DNA of 64,000 nucleotides. Source: Siderastrea siderea. Lineage: Eukaryota; Cnidaria; Anthozoa; Scleractinia; Rhizangiidae. The notes beneath the pieces were generated by a model. The model made no database searches. It was not told where the DNA came from and worked only from the letters and a program-made list of their open reading frames with translations. Numbering within the stretch: position 1 is the first letter of the stretch; the number at the start of each line of letters is the position of its first letter. The translations under genes and the position numbers were made by a program. Positions 32,842-44,800 of the stretch are shown in pieces. The stretch lies in contig OZ034975.1 of NCBI GenBank assembly GCA_964030785.1, positions 40,988,569-41,052,568 on the forward strand, written 5' to 3'.

Positions 32842-35800
32842 GTAAGTGTACATTTAGAACCTTGATCAGTGCAGTCTGTTATTCCGGAACACGATGCGTA
32901 AAATCATAAACCGTGACAACAAACTTTTCTCACGAAAAGTGAAACGACAACCTTCAACCTACTTATCACAGGTTATAATAACGCAAAGGAACACTTGATT
33001 AACTTTTTCACTCCCGACAAAGGGCTTTTGTCCAAACTAGGTCCTATTGCTGTCTTTTCGTTGCAGCACCAATGGCTTAAGCTTCCTTGTGTTGTAGGTA
33101 TAAATTTTATTAGGATTTTGGTCTATTTCTGATCGGCCTTGTCAGTTGTAGATTAAGTGAAATACCTAAATGCCCAAGTTTTAAGTTACATGTTAACCGA
33201 AAACGGATTTCTTTATCGGAGAAGTACTTCGCTTTTACTTTAACAGGGTTTGTTATTGCCTTTCGTGAATGTAATCGCTGAAGGGCTATCGCTTCCGGTT
33301 GATTTTGTTATCTTGAAAATGATCATAACCTCTAACTGGGCCACCCTCGTGTCGCATTAATTCGCAGTCGAGGGCGGAAACGACGGAACGAATATAAGAA
33401 AGTAAATCGTAACTCTGTTATAGCGTGGATTAAATAAACTGTTATACGCACGAGAGAAATAATATTATTGTTCTCTTGGTACTTTGGCCGGATGCAGAAA
33501 GCATGAGTATTAGGGCTGGGGAAGGAGTAGAGGGTGAGGGTGTCAGCATTGTTTACAGTTTTGACGGTAAATATAAAGTAAGGGAATTGTTTTTGTGATA
33601 CACATGTATCTCTTTGAGATTATGAATATATGAAATTCATATATTTGAACTGCGGAAGGAAGAAATAAATGTAAAGAAGATCCTCGCAGTTATTAACGCA
33701 ACTTATGCAGTTGCGAAAAGAAAGCCTGAAAAAATCAGGCTTGCCGGGATTCGAACCCTGACCTCTGCGATACCGGTGCAGCGCTCTAACCAATTGAGCT
33801 AACAAGCCAGCTGGGAGCTGGTCATTAAATTGGTTCGTAATATACCCGGGAAAGATGAAGATGAAATTATGTTATATGAAATTCATATATTTGAACTGCG
33901 GAAGGAAGAAATAAATGTAAAGAAGATCCTCGCAGTTATTAACGCAACTTATGTAGTTGCGAAAAGAAAGCCTGAAAAAATCATAATTTCATCTTCATCT
34001 TTCCCAGGTATATGACGAACCAATTTAATGACCAGCACCCAGTTGGCTTGTTAGCTCAATTGGTTAAAGCGCTGCACCGGTATCGCAGAGGTCAGGGTTC
34101 GAATCCCGGCAAGCCTGATTTTTTCAGGCTTTCTTTTCGCAACTGCATAAGTTGCGTTAATAACTGCGAGGATCTTCTTTACATTTATGTATCTCTTTGT
34201 TTGCAACTTTACTTTCGTTACTTTGGTAACCACTTCAATACTGGAATCCGACAAAATCCGGGGAAAAGAAACTAACAGCCTTCACTTTTCCTTTTAGCTA
34301 TTCCAGGACTCAGTGTCATATGTGGGTTGAGTCTGTTGTGGTTCTCGTCTTTACTCCGAGAGGTTTTTCTCTGGGTACTCCGGTTTTACCCTCTTCTCAA
34401 AAAGCAAAATTTCTAAGGGACTCTGCAATAATTACCTGGAGCCGGGGGGGGGTGGTGGAAAATGGATAAATACGGCTCAAAATTAAGTCGCACCCCCCTC
34501 TCAATAAGCAAAAATTAACTTTAACCTCCCCTCACCTACTGATAATATTAAGGTCAACCTCCCCCCTTCCCCCGCTTCCTCTCCCCATTGGTTCCCTCAT
34601 ACCTAATTTACGTGTTGGATGCCTTCCTCGGGCACAAAAAGTACTTCAAATGACGGCTTCAACTTACCGGTATCAGTGTTCTCTCCATGGGAATCACTTG
34701 ACTCTGATTCTGACGTTGCGTCGTCTTCATACGAGTAATTAAATTCTTCATCTTTCAGAACATCTCTGGCAGCATTTCCACGTGCGTAGCTGAGAACTCG
34801 TTTAGTAAAATCAGCCTTACTTCCGCTTATCTTGAGCCCATATTGTTTTAAATACATTTTCAGCTGGCCGTTCGTAAGCACTTCCACATCTTTTTCATTT
34901 TTCCAAGAAATATCAGACGGAAGAGTGTTCCTTTCTCTTACTCTTTCTCTTTCGCCTTTGCATCCAAGAACTCAAGGTGCTCTACATAACGTTTACACGC
35001 ACTGTCTCGTCCACATTGTGCTGAAAGCAGAACTATAGCCCGAGAAAACAGCCGACGTTTCGCGAGGTCGCCACCTGAGCCCTCGCAAAACGATGTCTGA
35101 GTAACGAGCGCAGAAATTCTATTCTGATGACGCGTCACTACCCAGATGTAGGTAGTGCTTCTTATTGGTTGAAACGAAGTTCCCTTGCGTTTCAACGAAT
35201 CAAAGTGTCGTCCTCGCGAGACGTCGACTGTTTTCTCAGGCTAACAGAATTGTTGCAAAGACCTTTCTTCAAGCAGGACAATTTTCCCTCGCTGAACAAT
35301 TTCTTTATCTGGACATTCGGGAGATGTTTGTCGATCTTGTCTCTGGAGTTGCCACAGTAAAACAGACTTTGACGGGCCTGGTGCGGTTCGTAAAGGATTT
35401 TATTGACCCTCATAGCTTCGCTCTCACTAAAAGTTCCTTAAGGGTTTTTCAATTGCGATATGATATGAAGGAAGGCTCCTTAAAGATTTATCATAGATGT
35501 TGTTGGTTCTGTATACGGTGCCATTTTCCTATTAGTATTCTCTTTAGGCTAGGTAAAGCCGGTTGCTTTTTAATTTCTTTTTTCACTGGAAAAGTTGAAA
35601 CTATTAAAAAAATAAGAACAAATGTTGCCAATATCACTGACGTAAGAACAGTTATTAGCAAAGTTAGCCCATTTATTTACATTAATTTAAATCAGTCTAT
35701 TTATACTTTTGATAGGTTTAATTAGCGTATATTCTAAATTTTCAACTTTTCCAAGCAGCAGTATGGCCATCTTTCTCCAGTGGTCATCAGCATCCTTCTC

Positions 35801-38800
35801 CAGTGTAAGCAATTATAAATATTTGAACTTTAATAGCTCTTCTACCACTTTTCCAGTCTGTTAAAAAAGAGTGAAAAAAGTAATGCCCCCTCTTTATCGA
35901 TTAAATTTTACACCCAACCCCCTATCTCTAGTTGTGATTTTCCCCTATGCCCCCCCCCCGCTCTGGTTTCCCACCCTCCGCCCCCTTCCAGGTAATTATT
36001 GCACAGTCCGTAAATTCCAATTCGATCCGAACACGGAGGGCCACAGGGTCGTTGGCGAAAACTGTCACGTGTTACCCTCCTTAAATAAGTCTCCTTACTT
36101 TACTTTGTTTTGCTTTGCTTTGCTTTGCTTTGCTTTGCTTTGCTTTGCTTTGCTTTGCTTTGCTTTACTTTACTTTACTTTACTCTACTACCTTCATTCA
36201 CTATGCTCTGCCGTATAATTTTGCGCTTAAAACTCTAAGAAAATAAATTCTGGTCAGTGAAAATGAGTAAAATACGTCACTTGTGATGCTTCTTTACTAA
36301 TTCCATCAATATCACAAACATTTTGTTTAACAAAGATTTCCAGCCAATTATGAGATGTAAATCATCTCAAAACTCTCTGCTTAATGTAACCTAGCAAGTG
36401 GTAGTTTATAGTCCACAAAAAGAACACAAATTGCAACGCGATGGAAGCGATGGGCCTTAGTACCAACTTAGATGACTACCATCCCATCATTTGCAATGAG
36501 CAAATATCATTTGCATGTATCATTTGCAGTGAGGAAACCGTCAAGTTGGGAACGCTAAGTCAATCTAACCAGGAGCAGTGGTCAGTGCCGTACCTTCATA
36601 GCCGTCAAACGTACGACGCGTGCGCAATTTCCGCTAAAATTTTGTTAAGAAGAGTGATTCTTACATATCATATATTGAACAAGAAGATCAATGGAATCCG
36701 GCTTGATAACGTCAAGATCCTCTCTGAACTACAATCGAAGAATTTTTCTCTGCTCCTTGGCGATGCCACCGTTGCCTAACGGTGTTTAGGGTTAACCGAT
36801 AATGAAAAGGCTGGGCTGATGAACTCGTTCTTTGCTACCACTGGTAAAAATATCGCAGCTGAATTACCAGCTCCACCTGTAGGTGCAGTACGAGGGAACA
36901 ATGGATCAGATACAGGACAAAAGTCACCGACATCGCTATGATGATGATGATGATAAACTTTATTAATGTGTCAAGGCCACATAGCCTGGGAAAATCCCAT
37001 ACTAATTTGGGGACACAATTAATAGATATTAAAAATATGTAGAAAGAAAATTTATAATACTTAGAGCTATATAAAATATTTATGATAGTCAGATATTAAA
37101 AATATTTATAATGAGAATTTAAAATACTTAAAGCTATATAAAGTAATGATGATGAGCAAATATTAAAAATATGTAAAAAGAGAATTAAAAATACTTAAAA
37201 CTGTATAAAATAATTATGAGGAGCAGAGGGAACAGCCCTTGCAGCCATCATCTATGAGCAGACTAATATCGTATTTGCGTATCTGTTTCCTAAAAATATT
37301 TAAAGTTTTAGCTGATCTTATGTCTGGGGATAATTTTCCCCACAGTTTTGGTCCAAGATATCGCAAAGAATGTTTTCCATATGTAACCGTATTGAAACTT
37401 GGTGTGGAAAAGTCTGACTGTCTTAAAGAGTAAGAGGAATTATGATTATTAAAAATATTACAAATATAAGTAGGACATAGTCTGTTCCTCACTCTGTACA
37501 TTAAGATGCAAATATACTGCAAACGCCTGTTCATAAGTGTTGGTAACTCAGCTCTTTTGAGTAATTGTGAATAGCTTGAAATCTTGTCTCTATAAACCGC
37601 CCTCAATCCTCTTTCTTGCAGCCTTTCTAGTTTTCGCGCGTCACTAGATCTACAAAAGTGCCAAACTAAATGACAGTACGTAAGGTACGGTAAGATTGCT
37701 GATTTAAATAGAACTAGCTTAGCCTTTGTTGGGATTAAGTTTCTGAGTCTCATGATAACGCCGATCCTTTGACTTGCCTTCTTACAGATTGAGCTTATAT
37801 GATCTGTGAAGTTAAGTTTGGAGTCAATTGCAACACCCAGGAGATTGAGACTTTCTACTGATTTGATTTCCTCATTGTTCACACAAATTGCATGTGCCGC
37901 GCTGTTATCCTGACTGTAGCCAATGTTCATAGTTTGATATTTTTTGAGGGTTCCAGCTAGAAGATTGTGATCATACCATTTAGTAGCAGTGCGCGCACTG
38001 TCCCTTAGCTTGGATGTTACACTGGATTGATTACAACCAGTATGGTAGATTTGATGATCGTCTGCGTACATCGATAAGTTTGTCGTTACACAGTATGACA
38101 GGTCGTTCTGGAAGATGTTCCATAGCAACGGGCCTAGGGCAGAGCCCTGGGGGCAACCACGGCTGACGGTCCTGTGTGAGCTAACGTGATTTCCTAATTT
38201 CACACGGTACTTCCGGTTAGACAGATAGCTGTTTAGAAGTTGTACTGTGCTGTCCTGGAAACCATATGCTTTGAGCTTGCTCAGAAGCAATGGCGGATGT
38301 AGCGAGTCAAAAGCCTTTGACATGTCGGTCGATAGAATGCTCACAGCCAGTTTATTGTCTCTCGCCTTTCTCCATCCCTCCACTAAGTTAATCAGAGTTG
38401 TTTCACAGCTGTGTACTTTACGGTAAGCAGACGAGTATTCATACATGTGACTGTCAAAGCCCGCAGTGAGTTGCGTGCCAACTAGCTGCTCAAATACTTT
38501 ATCCACACATGGTAAAACAGTTATGGGCCGGTAGTTTTCTTTAGAATACTTATCATCCTTTTTGTAAACAGGAGTCCAATCCCCATGCTTCCAGTCACTT
38601 GGCCATACACTGTTATGTATGCATGAATTAAAGAGGTCAGTAAGTGGTTGAGATAGTTCTTTAGCTCCGATTTTCATGACTTTTGCCGGGATACCGTCGC
38701 AGCCAGTAGCCTTGTTAGTGTTGAGCGACTCTAAAGCAGCTAGGACTTGTCCTTGCATAACAGGTTTCACATTAGGGGTCAGTGACCAGTTCTCACTTTC

Positions 38801-41800
38801 TTGTTTAATTCTCTGGATACTAGGATGGTCTTTAAAATCGTCCATTGATTTGAGCAGTGCACTGTTTCCACCAATCCCATCCGCTATTGTGGCAAAGTAG
38901 TCTACCAGGACTTCGGCCACTTGTTTTTGATCTTTAACAACGGTTCCATGAACACTTAGCTGAATCTCCGCATTTTTTGAGCAGTCCTTTGCACTTAGAA
39001 AAGGCTTAAAAGTTTTGAAAAAGTCTCTTGGTTTAGTCTTGAGGTCTTCCGCCTTTTTTCTCCAATAGTCCTTTATCGCAATCCTTCTCTGCTTTGTCGC
39101 TTCATTTCTTGCCTTTCGCCTACGCTCCCAATTTTCTTGTGTTTTGTTTTTCAAGTATTTTGACGTAGCCTTTCGCTTCGCTCTAATTGCGCTCTTCCAT
39201 TTGGAAGTCATGTAAGGAACGTCTTTGTCCCGCACTCTCATGCTTTTGATAGGTGCTAGTTCATCCATTATGTCATTCATTAGTAAATTCCATGCGTGTG
39301 CCTGATCATCAACTTCATCAAACAATTGCCCAATGTGCCAGGGGGCCGTCGACAGGTGTTGTTTGAATACATCAGGTTCAAAATTGTTGAAACTTCTGAA
39401 AGTAATTACTTTGGGCTTGTTTGAATTTACCCTCTCTTTTAGAACTCCGTAAATTAGAGCATGATCACTTAGAGATGGATAATAGTTTCCAGAGTATTTA
39501 AAAAGTTCGGGTTTGTTGCTGAGTAGTACACAGTCGTTAATGGTAGTGCCTCCGACACTTTGCCTGTATCCGTCGGTATACAACAAGGGTCGGTGCTTGG
39601 TCGTACTCTGCTCTCTTTAATTACTAACGACCTACCGTCAAGTGTGACTTCAGGTTCAGTTTATTTATATGCTGACGACACTGCAATCTGCTGCATTAAA
39701 CGAACGACAGATGGAGCTGTCGCTCAGTTGAACAAAGCCTTGAACGAGTTGTACGACTGCTGTCTTATAAATCGCCTTACACCGCATCCAGAAAAAAGCA
39801 AGAGTATGCTAATTAGTAAAACCCGTGCTATAGGCCCATTGGCGCAAATCCATATGGGCACGGGGGTTAATAAAGAGGGTTAATAAATCTCGTTTATTAG
39901 GTACGACAGTTGATGATAAACTCACCTAGGCTCCGCACATTTTGGATCTCAAGAAGGGGTTTGCAAGGAAACTTGATCTAATTAAGAGGTCTAGGTTTTT
40001 ACCAAAGGAAGTTCTCAGTAACTTTTACTTTTAAGTTATATCGCCTTCAGTAACCGGTACGGCCTTGTTCTTTGGGGGTCGTGCTCAGAAGTCGATCTTT
40101 TCGACTCCTTGGAAAGACTGCATTGTAGGGCTACAAGAATAATTTTTAATTAACTCACTAAAGGATATGAAATCGTTAGATGTCCTGGAACATGCCAATT
40201 GGAATTCTTTGAGCTACTGCTATAGGTTAGCTCTATTAAAGCTGATGCATAAAGCATTTTGCAACAGACTCCTGCAGGTATTATACGACACTATCGCATT
40301 TAAGCATGCCCCAGGGCATTCTTTGCGAGCGCATGACTCGCTAACAGTGCCACGCTTTAACACTAATTACAGTAAAAACGCCATCGCCCATAGAGGCCCA
40401 ATACCTTGGAATGTTATTATTGCCCAGGACAAGGACTTTGCGGATACGAATTATAAGGACCTGGCAAAGATAATCCGTTAGATCGATATTTTCAAGGAGT
40501 TGACTTTTAAGGAGACCAGTAACAACGGCCAATTTTAGATGTACAGATTTTAATTATATATAGGGGATTTTAAAACAGGATCAAGGGTGCGAGAATTTTA
40601 CTGTGTATATTGAATACTGTGTAATATTGTGTAATATTGAATACTGTGTATACTGTGTATACTAGTGTATACTGTGTAATATTGAATAAAGTTTAATTTT
40701 AGTTTTTATTATTATTTTTTATTATTTTGCACCACCCCACAAGCTGCAGAGCTTTATAATTTTAATTGTGATAAAATAAAGACTGTCTGTCTGTCTCTCT
40801 GTCTGTCTATCTGTTTGTCTGTTGCAGACTTGCAGCCACATTACAAGTGACGCTGTTCTTAATTAGGGGCGGAAAGATTCCAAAACTGTCAGAGACATTA
40901 ACCTGTTCGACATCTGGTCTTGTTTTCTGTATCTCTGCGTGTATTTTTTTACGTTATCTGCAACGAACACTTGCACGAACGAAAGCTCTACACTGACTAC
41001 ACTGTGAGTAGAATTTGGAGATACGGGGACATAAAAACGCCCCCCCCCCCCCCTCCAGCATTTTTAACATTTAAATCTGCATCTTGAAGTGGTTGTCCGC
41101 TGAAAAATAAACATTACAAGATAGAATGAAACCTTTTGTCAGAACTTGATAGTTCAATTAAAACTACAAACCAATCAGTTCCAATCAGTAAATCGATCAA
41201 AATGTAACAAGCACACTTGCGTTTATTATCTTAGATGCTAAAATCACATGGGCTGTTCCTCCTCCACAACGTGGCCCACTTGAGATTGGTGACAGCTCAA
41301 CAAGGACGACAACCCAGCAATTCATAAATGGATCTTCCGAAGGGCATTTGAAATGGGAATTCACTCTCTCGGGTGAAACATTTGATGAAGTGACCTTTGA
41401 GAGAAATGACATTGCAATTGGGAGGAAAGATTCTTCAGGGGGAATTACTATTCAGCCAACATCCAACTTTCAAGAGCATTTTGGCATCAGTGCAAGTGAT
41501 CAAGCAACCTTGATTATCTACAATGTGACAGAAGCTGATGAAGCTGTGTTTACCTGTGATGTGCAGACTAGTGTTAGGAACTGGGTGGACAAGATTAAAG
41601 TAAAGGTTGATAGTGAGTATTACTTTAATTTCTATGTAATATTTATGTGCAACTTTACTCGCTTGTACATATGTGTGCCAAGTATCGCTTTCTTTGCCAC
41701 TTAAGGTGGCGCACCTTGATTTTGTAAGAACACAACACCCAACATTTGAATGACGGATACTTCACTATCAGGCCTCGGTAGGACTAGGGACTTCACACAT

Positions 41801-44800
41801 TTGCTACAAATTGATCAAACCTTTCAAAAATAAGGTTAGTTTGATTGACATCGGTGTTACCACAGTGTCAGGGCGATGACGTCATGCATTTTACATAATT
41901 ATTTCCAATTTTCTGGACAACTAGATCTAAAGTTTTTAATCAACCTTGTAAAATCCATTAATTATTCACGGGGGTACAAACCAATCCCAGCATAGTATTC
42001 AGATCACATGTACACAACTGTAAACCCCAATACAAATCAACTGTCTGAAAGCACGGGAAGGGATTGAATAGGTAGCAGGGAAAGGCTGGGGTTGATGAAT
42101 TATTAAACAGTAGAAGTAACTTTTGATACCAACTCCTGCTCAGCTAATTAGTATTCATTAACTTTTGATACAGATCTCTCTGATTAAAATGAAAAACACA
42201 ATGGACATATTTTCGTCATAGAATTTAATTTCATTTACCCGTCAACTTTACTCTCTGACAATGTCTAACACTATATGGGTATTTTCTGAGCAATCTCGTA
42301 AATATCAAGCAATCAGTACATTAAGTGATTTTTCTTAACTACAAAATTAATTGTACAGTTATTGAACACAGAATTTGTACAGATGTTGTTTTGTTCAATA
42401 TAGCGTGGCTCATTTTTCAAATCTTTTAAGCCGCCTTTGTACGTTTTGCCTCATCAAAAACTATCTCGATTCCCGCAACAACAATATTACTCAAGCGAAC
42501 CAACCATGTTCACCGGCCTGTAGACCGAACAACTTGCCATTATAAAAATACACAGTATTCAATAACGACTCAGCTGTATTTGCTCCCAGTAGAGCCATGT
42601 CCCACAGGATTGTTTCCTCTCTCTCTGTTATCTCCTCTTTTTCCGACATCTTTGATGCTTGCGCAACTCCGCACTTGGTGGCGTCCTTCATTTCGCCATC
42701 TAGTGTTTTACGAAACACCATGAACCTTTACAATACAAATAATATACTGGTTAAAACCAACGTACAAATAAACACAAAATGCGATGAAATATTGCTTCAA
42801 AGAATGTCGTTTTACCTCCTATCACTTTTCTCCAGTATGTTAAACGTCATTTCCCCCTGTACATTTGCCAAATGGCGATTAATGCCGCAAACAAGAAGGT
42901 ATAGCGTCTTAGGATGGTAGTGTTCCCTGGTTAGCTTCGCCATTCACAAATGAATTTGCAGAGCCGGAAGTTTAAACTGTTGGCGGACATGTGCTCGAGT
43001 GGGACTGACAGGTCATCGACATTCAATGGTTGACTCAAGTCCGTTACCTCCAGCTGTTTCCAACTGCGCTTTTTTGTTCATTCTCGTATTCTGCCAGGCA
43101 GTGAAAACGTAGGGAAACTTGTTCCTCTTCAGTTTTCGGAGGACGAAAACAAGCTGTTGCCATACTCACGGCTTGGCAGTGACTGAAAATTATTAATAGT
43201 TCTATTATTGTCCCTTACACTCTCTCCCGTGGGACGTACAGCATTTTGGCATCCATGTCCAATTACCAAATCGCATAATAGTACTTTGCATTCAATTTGT
43301 TTTCATTTCACAAGTATCGGCTCGCCATTGTAAACGCCCATACAGATCGGACGCGAATATTTTATCTACTACTTATATATCTAGTAGGCAGCACGTTCAT
43401 GCATGTAGGTCTTCCCGACTAGAAAGTTTAAAGAAATTCTATGAGAGCATTTTCGAGATAACTGAGGCAGGATTAATTATAGTATCTAGATTTACATGTA
43501 CAGTACTCTAATGACAAATTGGTGTCAGTATTAGGAATTATAAGTGGTACTTCACGTACTTTGCGATCTCTTTTTTCTGTACTTGGGCATTTCCACCTTT
43601 CACCAGACAAAACAGCAGTCACTCCAACACCCAGACTTTTGTTGGGTAGAGAAGCCAAGGAAACAAAACATTCAGACAAAGAAAATTACTTTTCAGCAGC
43701 TCTTAGACTGAATTTGGGATTATAAGATGAACCCGTAGGGCACCGTCGTATAGTTTTATAACTTTTTCATTGCAGTAGATTGTTGTGTAGGGTTGCTTAA
43801 TGACATCCTTTAGGGGTGGGGACAGAGAGGGCTTATGTTGTGCTTTTGGTAATTTCTTGGGGACAAGGAAAGGTTATTGCAATGCCTCCATGACGCTTAT
43901 ATTTTGAGCATCTAGAGCTCGAGATCAACTTTCTACAAGTAACCACACAAAAATACGGGTAATACAGTTTTGTAAAATACGTGCCATTTGTTACTGTATT
44001 GTACACTACCGAAAATGCAAGGGCTGGAGGAGAATTCAAAGGTTTAATTCTAGAATGTTTGGTTTACGTAAGAAAATCGAAGATCCGTAACCAGGGTTCA
44101 TGATAATTAAGAATAAAACGTTCTCTGGTTAAAAATCTGTTAAAAATCTATGAGCTTTCGACAACCGTACTGTTGTCTTCAACGGATAGAATAAAGAGAC
44201 TATGTAAAATGAATATTTAAAAAGTAAAGGACTAATGAATGCAAAAGAATGTAAAGTAAGAATGCTAAAAGTGTGAAAGCTAATGTTTGTTTAAAAGAAT
44301 GCGGTACTGATTGGGGAGCGGGCAAGAGTTATTGTCAGCGTAAACAGTTTTTGCAGTGTGCCAAGACTCAACGGTCTTGAGGTAGCGGTAATTAGCTTGA
44401 TCGATAATTAAGGCATTGTCAAAGTCAATCTGGTGGTTCTTGGACCAGGCATGGTTTGACACATTGGAGCCTTTGGTGTGCATTTTCACGTTTCTAGTGC
44501 GCTCTACTTTCTTTCTGTTGTTAAATGACCTTCCAGTTTCGCCAATATAGCTCCACGAACATATGCTGCAGGGAATTTTGTAGACAACATTGCATTGGTC
44601 TTCTTTTTCCGGACGGAATGTAGGAGCCGGGAATTCTTGTTGGAGCGTTGCAACTGGTTTATTAGTGACTTAAGTATGTCATGACGTCTGAGCAACCGTG
44701 TTAGTGGTTCTGTGAGGCCTTTGATGTACGGAATGGTCGCGAATACACGTGTTTGCGGTGGGTCAACCCATTTGAAAAACATTCCGACAAGTTCTTCAGG

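Noticed and set aside
33738..34115. Two tRNA-Thr(GGT)-like sequences as genuine tRNA genes
   Set aside because: Both sit in inverted SINE copies with identical non-tRNA tails, have C at position 33 and stem mismatches.
35165..35725. 186-codon open frame as a gene
   Set aside because: Its first part is the right end of a MITE and the rest is AT-rich with no recognisable domain or splice context.
36101..36186. Possible CRISPR or functional tandem array
   Set aside because: A pentanucleotide microsatellite without spacers, in a eukaryotic genome.
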